From: Sphingomonas faeni
GTDB lineage: Bacteria > Pseudomonadota > Alphaproteobacteria > Sphingomonadales > Sphingomonadaceae
Length of the DNA stretch: 64,000 bases
Direction of reading: 5' to 3'
Assembly: GCF_030817315.1 (NCBI RefSeq)
Contig: NZ_JAUSZF010000004.1
Span: 186,001 to 250,000 of the forward strand
In this document: in pieces, positions 8,997 through 17,778 of the stretch
How the letters are laid out: each line of letters opens with the position of its first letter
Numbering within the stretch: the stretch's first letter is position 1
Program-made: the position numbers and the translations under genes
The notes under the pieces: model-generated
The model's input: only the letters and a program-made list of their open reading frames with translations
Database searches by the model: none
What the model was told of the DNA's origin: nothing

Positions 8997-11210
8997 ATGA
9001 TCCGATCACTTCCTAGACGATCGCGCGCGATTGGTGCGACTGTGCTAATGGCGCTCGCGGTTCCTGCGTCGGCTCGCGCGCCTGAAATTGTCCCGTATCT
9101 TTGGACCAACGTGAAGGTGGGGGCGGGCGGCTATGCCCCCAACATCGTGTTCAGTCCGGCGGAGCGCGGTCTAGCCTATCTTCGCACGGATATGGGGGGC
9201 GCCTATCGCTGGGACGACCAGGAACAGCGCTGGCTACCGCTGCAGGACGGCAACGCCGTCGAGAGCTACATGGGCATCGAAAGCATAGCGCCCGATCCGC
9301 GCAACCCGGACATCGTCTACATGGCCGCCGGCATGAATGCCGGCCAGCCGGCTGCGATCCTCCGGTCTGTAGATCGCGGTCGGTCCTGGCGCATCACGCC
9401 GGTGCCGTTCGCGATGGGCGGTAACGAGGACGGCCGCGGGCTCGGCGAGCGGCTAGCTGTCGATCCCAATCAAACGCGTCGCCTGTTCTTCGGTTCGCGT
9501 CATGACGGCTTGTGGCGCAGCGACGATGCCGGTGCGACCTGGGCCAAGGTCTCAAGCTTTCCTGTGGCGGGGCTTGGGCCCCCCGCGCCCCGAAAGACCC
9601 ATGGCGGCGTCTCCTTCGTATCGATCGACGGTACGAGCGGTGGTGAAGGCAGGCCGTCCCGTCGGATTTGGGCGGGCGTGGCAGATCAGGGTGAAGTACA
9701 TCTCTATCGATCGGACGACAGTGGACAGACGTGGGTCGCGGTAACGGGACCGGCGATGCTGGCGGCAAAGGGCGTTGTCGATGCGCGTGGCGTGTTGTGG
9801 GTCGGCTATGCGAGCGGGCTTGGACCGAGCGGCATCGCGACCGGAGCGGTGTGGCGCTACGAGGCCGACGGACGCGGGCGCGACGTGACGCCGACGGCGT
9901 GGCGCGAAACCGGGGCGGAGGGAGCGTTCCTTGGTGTTTCGGTCTCGCGGATGACGCCAGGCACCGTCGCGGTCACGACCGTCGACCGATATCGGCGTGG
10001 GGATTCGCTTTGGATCAGCCGCGACGACGGGCGCAGCTGGGACGATGTAGGTCTGCGCAGCCGGCGCGACGTATCCGAGACGCCGTTCCTGCTGCATGAA
10101 GGCAAGGGCGCCGATTTCGGACACTGGATCTCAGGTCTTGCAATCGATCCATTCGATCCGGCACACGTCGCCTATACGACCGGTGCGACGGTCTATGCGA
10201 CACACGGGGTGAGCAGTACGAGCGTCAACTGGACGCCGTGGACCAAGGGCATCGAACAGACCGCAGTCATCACGCTTGCGTCGCCGACAGGCGGCGCGCC
10301 ACTGATCTCGGGCTTCGGGGACTTGGCCGGCTTCATCCATGACGATCTCGACCGTTCGCCGCAGCCGACCTTCATCAATCCGTACATGTCGAACACCAAC
10401 AACATCGATTATGCCGGGCTGAGACCGAACGTGATCGTGCGTAGCGGGAGTTTGTACCTCGACCGACTGCGTGAGGCCTCGATGGGGCGATCCGAGGATG
10501 GCGGCCGGACGTGGACGATGGTCAAGTTGCCGTCGATGGGTGATCCGGCGAAACGCGAGGATCTGAACGGCGATTGGCCGATCAGCGTTTCGGCGGACGG
10601 CGCGACAATCGTGGTAGCGACCCCTGTTCCGCAAGTCTCGCGCGATCGCGGACACAGCTGGTCCGTAGTTCGCGGCCTGCCGGGCAAGACCCGCGCGGTG
10701 GCCGACAAGCGTGATCCGCGTCTATTCTACGCCGTGGACGTCTATCGCGGCCGGGTACTCGTTTCGCGCGATGCGGCGGCTAGTTTCGCGTCCGTGGCGG
10801 CGCGCGGACTGCCCGCCGGTCTCAGCCGAGCCGGAAGGCAGGACCGCGAGGCGCAGAGCGCACTTGTCGTAGCCCCCTCCCGGACGGGCACGCTGTGGCT
10901 GCAGGCGGGGGAGCGGCTGTTCCTCAGCAACGATGCCGGGCAGAGCTTCGTCCCTGCCAGCGGCAACCTCCGTGTCGAACTTTACGGGCTTGGCAAGAAC
11001 GGTCTGTTTGCGGTCGGAACGCTCGACGGTGTTCACGGCGTGTGGCGGTCGGTAGACCGCGGGGGAAGCTGGTCGCGCATCGACGACGATGCGCATCGCT
11101 GGGGCGCAAGGTACCGTGTCATATCGGGCGACCCCCGGCGCGAAGGCCGCGTCTATATCGGTACGGACGGTCGTGGCCTGTTCTACGGCGACCCCACGGA
11201 GGTTCAATGA
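8997..11210 (+). CDS. Secreted GH74 xyloglucanase
   Basis: A 737-residue exported glycosidase of family GH74, which cleaves the beta-1,4-glucan backbone of xyloglucan with inversion. The start at 8997 gives a clean signal peptide (MIRSLPRRSRAIGATVLM ... SARA); an in-frame ATG at 8952 would put extra residues before it. Two seven-bladed propellers are expected; repeated blade motifs such as RSVDRGRSW, RSDDAGATW, RSDDSGQTW and RSEDGGRTW are visible. Candidate catalytic aspartates are in LRTDMGGAYRW (N-terminal propeller) and GFGDLAGFIHDDL (C-terminal propeller), matching the family pair. It follows the TonB receptor and gives the locus its predicted xyloglucan specificity. Confidence 0.93.
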   Translation: MIRSLPRRSRAIGATVLMALAVPASARAPEIVPYLWTNVKVGAGGYAPNIVFSPAERGLAYLRTDMGGAYRWDDQEQRWLPLQDGNAVESYMGIESIAPDPRNPDIVYMAAGMNAGQPAAILRSVDRGRSWRITPVPFAMGGNEDGRGLGERLAVDPNQTRRLFFGSRHDGLWRSDDAGATWAKVSSFPVAGLGPPAPRKTHGGVSFVSIDGTSGGEGRPSRRIWAGVADQGEVHLYRSDDSGQTWVAVTGPAMLAAKGVVDARGVLWVGYASGLGPSGIATGAVWRYEADGRGRDVTPTAWRETGAEGAFLGVSVSRMTPGTVAVTTVDRYRRGDSLWISRDDGRSWDDVGLRSRRDVSETPFLLHEGKGADFGHWISGLAIDPFDPAHVAYTTGATVYATHGVSSTSVNWTPWTKGIEQTAVITLASPTGGAPLISGFGDLAGFIHDDLDRSPQPTFINPYMSNTNNIDYAGLRPNVIVRSGSLYLDRLREASMGRSEDGGRTWTMVKLPSMGDPAKREDLNGDWPISVSADGATIVVATPVPQVSRDRGHSWSVVRGLPGKTRAVADKRDPRLFYAVDVYRGRVLVSRDAAASFASVAARGLPAGLSRAGRQDREAQSALVVAPSRTGTLWLQAGERLFLSNDAGQSFVPASGNLRVELYGLGKNGLFAVGTLDGVHGVWRSVDRGGSWSRIDDDAHRWGARYRVISGDPRREGRVYIGTDGRGLFYGDPTEVQ

Positions 11211-11350
11211 GCCCGCAAATTAACGTTCTGGCGGGAATGAGCGCGGCGCAACCCGCCTCTGCACACGACACTAGAATCCCCAGGATCAAGCGGTTTCCAG
11301 AACTGCCGCTGGGTCATGACGCGCACATTAGGGATGCGCATCTGACTTAG
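11207..11350 (+). pseudogene. Start of a truncated gene coupled to GH74
   Basis: An ATG at 11207 overlaps the GH74 stop by four bases (ATGA), the usual arrangement for a translationally coupled operon gene. The frame reads MSPQINVLAGMSAAQPASAH and then soon becomes unlike an export signal or a domain, ending after 47 codons inside the tail of the oppositely oriented recombinase gene. The likeliest reading is that the next gene of the xyloglucan operon was cut off when the accessory DNA carrying the recombinase arrived. Its product cannot be identified. Confidence 0.4.
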
Positions 11351-11990
11351 CCGCCCCGATCGCTGCGTCAGCCTCCGCCTGTAGACGGCGATCACGAGCA
11401 ATCTTGGCGAGCAGCGTTCGACTGCACCCAGTCGCATTCATTATATCGCGCCAGCTTCGGCCATCGCGGAGAAGGCTCGAGATAGCCGCGTTGCGGGTCT
11501 TGTTCTCGGGGCGTCCCTTATAAAGGCCCGCTGCCTTGGCCTTTGCAGTGCCTTCGGCCTGTCTACGACGGCGATCCTCATAATCCTTGCGGGCAACCGC
11601 GGCGAGTACGTCGAGCATCATGGCGTTGACCGCTGCGAACATTCGGCCGGTGAACTCATCGGTCGGTGCCGTCAGGATCCACGACGTCGGCAGGTCGAGC
11701 GCGACGATCCGGACCTGCTTGGCGTCGATTGAATTGCGCAGCTTGATCCAGTCCGGTGAGGTTAGGCGGGAAAGCCGATCAACCTGCTCGACCAGGAGCA
11801 CGTCTCCCGGCTCGCAATCCGACAGCAGGCGGAACAGCTCTGGCCGGTGAAGCTTGGCTCCACTCTCGTTTTCGACATAGCGGGCCGCAATCCGAAGCCC
11901 GCGCTCAGTCGCAAAAACGTCGAGGGCGCTCTTGGCCCGCGACGCATCCTGTTCGGAGGTGGATGCGCGAAGATAGGCTCGGACGAACAT
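11328..11990 (-). CDS. Serine recombinase (resolvase/invertase family)
   Basis: A 220-residue site-specific recombinase. The N-terminal catalytic domain has the nucleophile Ser10 in RAYLRASTSEQ, followed by the family motifs GDVLLVEQVDRLSRL (about 61-75) and an E-helix. A C-terminal helix-turn-helix (about 175-200, DGRSWRDIMNATGCSRTLLA) should bind the recombination site. The length fits small resolvases of Tn3-like elements and plasmids rather than large phage integrases. It sits at the left edge of the accessory region and ends 118 bases after the GH74 stop, so it probably marks the boundary of an integrated element. No transposase partner is adjacent. Confidence 0.88.
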   Translation of the reverse strand: MFVRAYLRASTSEQDASRAKSALDVFATERGLRIAARYVENESGAKLHRPELFRLLSDCEPGDVLLVEQVDRLSRLTSPDWIKLRNSIDAKQVRIVALDLPTSWILTAPTDEFTGRMFAAVNAMMLDVLAAVARKDYEDRRRRQAEGTAKAKAAGLYKGRPENKTRNAAISSLLRDGRSWRDIMNATGCSRTLLAKIARDRRLQAEADAAIGAAKSDAHP

Positions 11991-12231
11991 GCCGCACTCT
12001 GCTATATGTGGTGCTTATTAGTCCAGTCCTTTTTACGCCATCAGGACGGGCATAAAGTACCAGTTACAGGGAGGTCTGCGAAAGGCATACCCTAAAAGTA
12101 CTGTACTGCAGACGGACGTTTTGCACCGGCTTGGATATCGGGCAGTGGGGTGAGCGCGCGGTATCCCGTCGAGTTCGTGCTATCAATGACACCGTTTCTC
12201 CAAGGCTGGTCGTGCGACGCCGTCAGCTATA
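11991..12231. promoter_or_regulatory. Upstream region of the recombinase, possible crossover site
   Basis: Resolvase-type recombinases usually act on a site next to their own gene. This stretch holds short related motifs (AAAGTACC near 12053 and AAAGTACTGTACTGC near 12095, the latter containing the palindrome AGTACTGTACT). They are candidates for subsites only. No gene is supported. Confidence 0.25.
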
Positions 12232-12675
12232 TTATGCTGTCCGAGGCATGTCGGTGATCGACGCCGTCACTGCCGTGACGTTTTGGATGCCCGACGCCTT
12301 CGTTGCTGCCGCCACCAGATCGGCGTCCGTCAGATCGCGGTAATCGATCCACCATTTGGCGTCAGTCACCTGGAGACAAGCGCAACAGTCGGCGTCGTTG
12401 TTCGGATTTGTTAGCGCTGCGAGCCGCTTGATCCTGATCGTCGACGCCCAGCTGATTTGCCGATCGGTCCCAGTCAGCGGCGGAAGAACAAGGTGTGAGA
12501 CAGCGGCGCTGCTTGACGTTGCCGCAGCGACCTCCTCAGCGCGCTTTTCCGCAACGAAGCAGTCTCGACAGGTAGTCGTCTTCAGCCACTTGGCCTTACG
12601 TTCCTGCTGGCTTTCAAAGCCGGTGAGATGATGAGCCTGCTCATGACCACAGGCATGAATGATCCGCTGTTCCAT
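12232..12675 (-). CDS. Hypothetical protein with N-terminal Cys/His cluster
   Basis: A 147-residue protein. The N-terminus has HACGHEQAHHLTGF and then CRDC at about 37-40, a spacing that could hold one zinc ion and is seen in small accessory proteins of plasmids and islands. The middle is Ala-rich with a charged helix; the C-terminal half contains W and D rich segments (KWWIDYRDLTDADLVAAA). No known domain is recognised. It lies between the recombinase and small unknown genes in the accessory region. Confidence 0.6.
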   Translation of the reverse strand: MEQRIIHACGHEQAHHLTGFESQQERKAKWLKTTTCRDCFVAEKRAEEVAAATSSSAAVSHLVLPPLTGTDRQISWASTIRIKRLAALTNPNNDADCCACLQVTDAKWWIDYRDLTDADLVAAATKASGIQNVTAVTASITDMPRTA

Positions 12676-12781
12676 GGTATGGATGATGCCCGTTCGTGGT
12701 TTGAGCGCAACGCCAATGAGTCAGGTTGAATCAAAATCGCGGCCAGTGGCTGACGACTGAACGGGACAAATGTCCAGCCAA

Positions 12782-12985
12782 CTAAGCTGGCGCAACGCCG
12801 TCAGCGTTCACCAGATCCGGGCCAACCAATGTTCCGATAAGCCGGACGCGCTTCTCTACCAGATCTACGGGGGTTCGATGCAATTTCAGCTCGTAGCGGC
12901 CACCGACATCGCGGCGAAGATAGAAGGCTCCGCCATCGCAGACCAAGGTGCCTATCTCATTGATCTGGGTACCACTCGCTACCAT
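12782..12985 (-). CDS. Small beta-rich hypothetical protein (DUF5818-like)
   Basis: A protein of about 67 residues. The pattern EIGTLVCDGGAFYLRRDVGG ... LVEKRVRLIGTLVGPDLVN looks like a small OB-fold-type barrel similar to short sphingomonad proteins annotated as DUF5818: a glycine-rich first hairpin, then a V-x-V-x-G-T strand. The start is uncertain: ATG at 12985 is used, and a TTG at 13018 would add 11 residues. An overlapping plus-strand frame (12770-13060) is considered a shadow. Function unknown. Confidence 0.5.
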   Translation of the reverse strand: MVASGTQINEIGTLVCDGGAFYLRRDVGGRYELKLHRTPVDLVEKRVRLIGTLVGPDLVNADGVAPA

Positions 12986-13095
12986 CGCTATGTCGTCGCT
13001 CCGTTGATGATTATGCAAAAATTGCGGGAGATCTTTGGGGCAGCCGATGCTGCTTGGTAGTCCGATGATCCTGCTAATTCGTTCCCGATCGGTCT

Positions 13096-13293
13096 CTAAA
13101 GACTGATATTCCGCCGCGCCATTTCAACGAATGCCATATCCCCGATTGGTGAGCGGGGCTCGGCTTTAAAGATGTCGGCCAAATCGAGCAGATCCTCGTT
13201 GGAAAGGTCCGCGATCGAGGCTTCGATCTCGGCAAGCCGCCGCACCGCGTGATCGCCGCGATCGGCGACCCGCTTCATTCTTGTCTTGAGCAT
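13096..13293 (-). CDS. Small hypothetical protein, paralog of the gene at the window start
   Basis: A 65-residue protein starting MLKTRMKRVADRGDHAVRRL with a helical, charged body (IEASIADLSNEDLLDLADIF) and the tail ARRNISL. A longer frame extends upstream to 13506, but this ATG is chosen because the same start and leader occur at bases 1-90. Its first residues are highly basic and the rest acidic. No domain recognised. Confidence 0.6.
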   Translation of the reverse strand: MLKTRMKRVADRGDHAVRRLAEIEASIADLSNEDLLDLADIFKAEPRSPIGDMAFVEMARRNISL

Positions 13294-13790
13294 GCCGCCT
13301 TTTATCATAAACGTCGCGGGGGCGGCAGGGGCATTTACGGCCGGTTGGCTGAGGTCATTCGGCCAAAAATGACCGCTATCTGCAGGCGGAAGAAGCTTTT
13401 TTAATGAAGAACCGCGCCGCGTTCTGGCAGCAGATCCCAAAGCTGCAGGAACGCACAGCTTCAAAGAGTGAACGGCGCCATCACGGTACATGCGGAACGT
13501 CCGCATTTACGGTAAAACTGGTGGAAAGCGGTCCGGCCGTTTTCGGGCAGCGATCGGCGTAACCGGACGTTCGTTCAGGCTGTGGAGCAGGGGGCGACGG
13601 ACCGTTTTCTGGTGGAAACGGTAATGGCTGCCTTCGGGCAGTCAGCGTTAGCGAGCTGCCGTTCACGAGGGAGAAGGCATACCTGCTTTTCGTGACGGAC
13701 GGTATGACCGCAACTCTCGGACATCAAGACCCTAAGCAAGTCATCGGCGGTTGTGTACCGGCGGCAAAGGCGCTTTTGGTCCACATCTGA
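13294..13790. other. Intergenic, short repeats, no convincing gene
   Basis: Bases 13294-13345 match the leader at 36-90. Further on there are two copies of a CTGGTGGAAA motif (near 13518 and 13610) within G-rich sequence, resembling the degenerate intergenic repeats of sphingomonads. Several short minus-strand frames (13481-13666, 13575-13784) have no ribosome site and biased composition, so they are not called. Confidence 0.35.
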
Positions 13791-16136
13791 CTAGCTCCGG
13801 CGCGCGAACGCGAGCACGCGCTCGCTGAAATGCGTTAGCTCCTGATCGTTGATCGCTTCCGTCTCGTAGGCGGCGTTGGCATCGTGGTGAAAGCGGTTCA
13901 CGTAGACGAGCAGCGCGCGTAGTTCGTCGATGTCGGCTTGGCTTAGCAGTTGGTTTTGCTGGCCCACCCGCTGCTGACAAATCCCGAGGTACGGCCCAAG
14001 TAGCATGCCGGGCGGGAATGCGGCCGGATAGGCGACGCGCATGAAGGCTTCGAGGATATGGCGCAGCGCGACCGCGACCCGCCGCTCAGCTGCCGGATTC
14101 GCCGCCTGCAGGTATTGCTGAACGAACGCGTGGCGTCTGTCGTGTTCGGTGATGCAGTCCTGGTTCACGTCCCAGACCGCCAGCGTCGAGCCCACGGTAT
14201 CGCGCTGGATCAGCAGCGCTTGCCGGACGGCCGGGGTGGCGCCTTCCCAAAGCTGGCACAGGAAGGGCTTGGAATGCGAAAGCACGATGATCTGGCTGGC
14301 CCGCGCCTGCATGCGGCGCATCTCCTGTACGGTGGTTATGGAACGGTGCTCGTCGAGGCTCGTCATGGGATCGTCGATGACGAGGATCTTCTGCGCCAGC
14401 TGCGGATCCTGGTCGAGCGACGCGAAGAAGAAAGCGAGCGCAAGCGTGTTGCGGTCGCCGGCGCTCAAGGTGTTGCGGAAGGCGGGACCGGCATTCGCGG
14501 TCAGCGCCACCTGCACATTGTTGATGACGACGCTGTAAGAGCATGAGGATCCGCCGCGGGTGTTCTGGGCGCTGACAGAGGCCAGCCGGAACCCGGCATT
14601 AAAGCGCTGCAGGTACGTGTTGATAGCCGCCTCATAGGCGGGAAAGATGTTTTGGCGATAGTTGTTGAGTGCCGTCCGAGCCTGCGCGCGCAAGGTTTCC
14701 GTGGCGGTCTTGCCCGCCTTCTCAAGAAGGTAATCCTCGCAAAGGTCCTTGACTGGATTGCTATGGCGCGCGCCAACGGCCTGCAGGCGGGCGATGTCAG
14801 CCGCACGCGCGCCGGCATCGGCGTTTGCCGCCTGTTCCTTCACGACGGCGATCGGCAGGTTGCACGCCTGCAGCGCGGCCGACAGCGCCGCAACCTCAGC
14901 ACGGCGGGCATCATATTCCTGAATGAGGGCATGGGTTTCGGGTGCCAGCGTCATTGCTTCAAGTGGCGATAACGCCTTGGCGCGCAGCAACGTCAGGACC
15001 GCCTCGCGTGCAGCGGTCCAAGCTCGTAGGACAGCAGCCGTATCCACCTCGACTTCGGGAACGTCGGTGAATTCATTCCAGAAAGTACGCCACTGTGCGG
15101 CTATGCGCACGGCCCGTTCGAAAGCGGCCGGCACTTCGCCGCCATGGGTCGTGTTGATACCCTGGCCCGTCGCCGTGATCGCCAATTTCAGACCGTCGTA
15201 GGCTTGGCTGAAAAAGGCGCGATAGTGCGCAATGAGGGGGGAGCCATCCAAATCCTGCGCACAGAACGGGCAAGCCTCGTGCTCCCGCTTTGCCGACGCG
15301 CCAGCAATACGGGTCATCCCATCGGACACCCATGTCTCGCCGCCCTGGCCCAGGCTGCGCAGCTGCACCCGCACCTGTGCAGCGGCCTCGGCCTCGAGGT
15401 CCGGCAGTGTCCGGGCCAGAAGCGCGGCGATGCCATCAGCTTCGAAGATGGGAAGTGTGATGGGCGCAAAGCTCGCCTGCTGGCGGATCGCATCTGCAGA
15501 GCGTGCGGCCGCAAGGTTGCGCTCGGCCGTGGTAATCGAAGCCTCGATGTCGGGATCCGCAGCGAGAGCGCAGAAATCATCCACGCTTAGGCTGCCGCGC
15601 GCAGGCGCCGGGATGGCGTTTGCTTTCAGCGTCAGCGCCCGGTTGTGCTCCTCGATGCGCGCCACGTGGCCCTGCAGCGCCGCATTGAGCGTCACGCCCT
15701 GCGCGCCAAGGATTAGTTCGTGCAGGTTCTGGCGGTGACCCGCTTCGACCTCGACGCCCGAGCAGACATTCGCGGCGATAAAGGCATCATCGAAGATGGC
15801 AAAACGCGGCATAGGGGCCGACCAAACGCCATTCTGAAACTGCGCAGTGACGCCCCCGGCAAAGGCCAGCACGATGTGCGGCGGGTGTGCTGCCCCAAGG
15901 CGGTGACGCTCCAGCACATGGCTCGGATCGCCCGTGCCGAGCGAGCGCAGCACGGACGAAATGGTCGTCTTGCCGCGTCCGTTCTCACCATAAATCAGCG
16001 TTAGCGTCGAGAGCGGGATCTGTGCGCCCGCACTGACTGAAGCGTACTGACCGACATTGCGAAGTAACTGAAAACGTTTGAGCAAAGCAACCCCCCGGAT
16101 CGCGATTTCGATGCCAAGCAATGCCATCGGCACCAT
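13791..16136 (-). CDS. AAA family ATPase, RloC/PrrC-like (AAA_13), possible defence protein
   Basis: A protein of 781 residues (about 764 if the TTG at 16085 is the start, which follows a GGGGGG tract and begins at the conserved LLKRFQLLRNVGQ). Walker A is GENGRGKTT (about 50-58), then two long coiled-coil arms separated by CPFC (C289, C292), like the zinc hook of Rad50 and RloC. The ABC signature region NTLSAGDRNTLALAF, Walker B KILVIDDPMTSLDE and H-loop IIVLSHSKPF follow. The C-terminal 170 residues carry His/Arg-rich segments (NRFHHDANAAY) where RloC and PrrC have their anticodon nuclease. Nuclease activity is not proven by sequence. It stands alone in the island. Confidence 0.8.
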   Translation of the reverse strand: MVPMALLGIEIAIRGVALLKRFQLLRNVGQYASVSAGAQIPLSTLTLIYGENGRGKTTISSVLRSLGTGDPSHVLERHRLGAAHPPHIVLAFAGGVTAQFQNGVWSAPMPRFAIFDDAFIAANVCSGVEVEAGHRQNLHELILGAQGVTLNAALQGHVARIEEHNRALTLKANAIPAPARGSLSVDDFCALAADPDIEASITTAERNLAAARSADAIRQQASFAPITLPIFEADGIAALLARTLPDLEAEAAAQVRVQLRSLGQGGETWVSDGMTRIAGASAKREHEACPFCAQDLDGSPLIAHYRAFFSQAYDGLKLAITATGQGINTTHGGEVPAAFERAVRIAAQWRTFWNEFTDVPEVEVDTAAVLRAWTAAREAVLTLLRAKALSPLEAMTLAPETHALIQEYDARRAEVAALSAALQACNLPIAVVKEQAANADAGARAADIARLQAVGARHSNPVKDLCEDYLLEKAGKTATETLRAQARTALNNYRQNIFPAYEAAINTYLQRFNAGFRLASVSAQNTRGGSSCSYSVVINNVQVALTANAGPAFRNTLSAGDRNTLALAFFFASLDQDPQLAQKILVIDDPMTSLDEHRSITTVQEMRRMQARASQIIVLSHSKPFLCQLWEGATPAVRQALLIQRDTVGSTLAVWDVNQDCITEHDRRHAFVQQYLQAANPAAERRVAVALRHILEAFMRVAYPAAFPPGMLLGPYLGICQQRVGQQNQLLSQADIDELRALLVYVNRFHHDANAAYETEAINDQELTHFSERVLAFARRS

Positions 16137-16183
16137 AATGCATGAAGACTAGGGGACCGCGAAAGCCCTACATCCGAAAACAT

Positions 16184-16652
16184 GATATTAAATCTTGAAT
16201 AGTAACGAGTTTTACGCAGGCGGCGAGTCGCTCCGAACCTCCCTGAGATTCGCTGCCGTCACTGACTTTTCAAGATGCAGCCCTTGCCCGCGGCTCCCCT
16301 GAAGCGGCTGCCTAGCTCAAGGACGCCAGCCTCAATCGCGAATTCAAGTCGAGAACCTGCACCTGAACCGACGTCCGCTCCCGGGTAGCCTCCAAGCCAC
16401 TTGGTATGGCCTCATGTGCGTCCTCATACCGGTCGGCAAGCGCGGCGATGAACCGGACCGGCCGCCGATGATGTTTACTGTAAACCAGCGGCAGGCTTAG
16501 TGGTTGCGTGTTCCCGCGTAACGAGTCCGTTCGTTTGAGAGTGTTCCGCGCGAGACGTCTACGATCGGGGGCTGAAGAGTAGTCCAGTCAACATGCCACG
16601 TCACGAGTTGTAAACCGTGGGTGCGCGGTCGCGGCCCCACGACATCTCAGAT
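16184..16652. other. Intergenic stretch with possible gene relic
   Basis: No intact gene. On the minus strand, bases about 16480 to 16318 read RFIAALADRYEDAHEAIPSG and on to SLS before a stop, which looks protein-like but has no start and no family I recognise. It could be a relic of a gene that once followed the broken TonB receptor. Confidence 0.3.
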
Positions 16653-16723
16653 TTACACGCGTAGACGGGTGTAGTAAAAATCTTCGTCAAAGCCGAACGG
16701 GCCGCCGTTACCCGGATAAACCT
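16653..16723 (-). pseudogene. C-terminal end of a TonB receptor, cut off by an IS
   Basis: Minus strand immediately beyond the IS: YPGNGGPFGFDEDFYYTRLR, then Val and a stop at 16653-16655. This is a typical last-strand sequence of a TonB-dependent receptor (SPFGF ... Y-x-R-L). The preceding part lies on the other side of the IS at 17563-17765. The gene also carries in-frame stops, so it was already decayed or has decayed since. Confidence 0.7.
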
Positions 16724-16724
16724 A

Positions 16725-17560
16725 GGGTCAGGACTCATTGGTCATAGCCAGAAGATGACGGTGGCCGCGAGCGCGACGGCAGAGAAGAAGACGGTTGGGC
16801 AGCGGTCGTAGCGAGTGGCGACGCGGCGCCAATCCTTCAGACGGCCGAACATGATCTCGATGCGGCTGCGGCGCCGGTAGCGGCGCTTGTCGTATCTGAC
16901 CGGCTCGTTCCGCGATCTGCGGCCCGGGATGCAGGGCTGGATGCCCTTGGCTTCCAGGGCGTCCCTGAACCAATCGGCGTCATAACCACGGTCGCCAAGC
17001 AGCCACTGTGCTTTCGGCAGATCGTCGAGCAAGGCTGCCGCGCCGGTGTAGTCGCTGACCTGCCCGGCGGTCATGAAGAAGCTCAAGGGCCGCCCATCCG
17101 CATCGCTGACGGCGTGCAGTTTGGTGTTCATGCCGCCTTTCGTGCGGCCGATCAGGCGGCCGAGATCCCCTTTTTTACCCGCAGACTCGATGCCGTGCGG
17201 TGTGCCTTCAGGTAGGTCGCGTCGATCATGACCGTTTTCGGTACGGCTTCTGCTGCCGCGAGCCCCTCCATCATGCGCAAGAACACACCCCTCTCGCCCC
17301 ACCGCTTCCAGCGATTGTAGAGCGTCTTGTGCGGCCCATAGTCCTTCGGCGCATCACGCCAGCGTAGCCCGTTGCGGTTGACGAAAACGATACCGCTGAG
17401 CACCCGCCGATCATCAACCCGAGGCTTGCCATGGCTCTTGGGAAAATACGGTTGCAGACGCGCCATCTGCTCATCCGTCAGCCAGTACAGGTCGCTCATC
17501 CACGCTCTCCTCACGGAGCCTGAATCAGATCGCGCCTCTCACATCAATGGGTCCTGACCC
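16725..17560 (-). mobile_element. IS5 family insertion sequence (IS427-like), 836 bp
   Basis: The ends form imperfect terminal inverted repeats: GGGTCAGGACTCATTG at the left and, read inward, GGGTCAGGACCCATTG at the right. Both ends are flanked by TA (16723-16724 and 17561-17562), consistent with a 2-base target duplication. The single transposase gene occupies almost the entire length. It is inserted within the remains of a TonB receptor. Size, ends and target fit the IS427 group of IS5. Confidence 0.88.
16742..17499 (-). CDS. IS5 family transposase made by programmed frameshift
   Basis: Two overlapping frames. The first (from 17499, MSDLYWLTDEQMARLQPYFP) carries the N-terminal DNA-binding part and the first catalytic Asp in VMIDATYLKAH. 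It continues to a slippery AAAAAAG (complement of 17165-17171, coding VKKG). The second frame, ending at 16742, has GDRGYDADW with the second Asp and the C-terminal Glu in RRSRIEIMFGRLKDWRR. This split with an A6G slip is characteristic of IS427-type elements, so the break is functional rather than damage. The full DDE triad is present, so the element may be active. Confidence 0.88.
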
Positions 17561-17562
17561 TA

Positions 17563-17765
17563 ACCGTTCGATGTGCCACCGGTGAGCGGATAGATCCGCA
17601 TAGTTGAATTGGGAGTCAGCCGATTAAGATGCCCGTCGGTGAAATTCTGAGCGCCGACGGACAGGGTGAATTACTTGAACGTGTAGCTCAGTTCCAGATC
17701 GGTGGTGAACTTGCCATCGAACGTCTGGTTCGCGACGCCGACTGCCCGACGTGACCATCGAACCC
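17563..17765 (-). pseudogene. Fragment of a TonB receptor upstream of the IS
   Basis: Minus strand reads VGVANQTFDGKFTTDLELSY TFK, then a stop codon, then FTLSVGAQNFTDG and LTPNSTMRIYPLTGGTSNG up to the IS. These are late barrel strands of a TonB-dependent receptor. The rest of the gene is missing: upstream is the 2OG oxygenase gene ending at 17779. So it is a C-terminal relic of about 90 codons, disrupted by a stop and by the IS. Confidence 0.7.
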
Positions 17766-17778
17766 GAGGTCTAACTGC

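Noticed and set aside
12770..13060. A 96-codon plus-strand frame in the island
   Set aside because: The opposite strand encodes a more protein-like DUF5818-type sequence, so the plus-strand frame is treated as a shadow.
17152..17302. The break in the IS5 transposase as a disabling mutation
   Set aside because: The two frames overlap at AAAAAAG, the slip site expected for this IS group, and all three catalytic residues are present, so it is programmed frameshifting.
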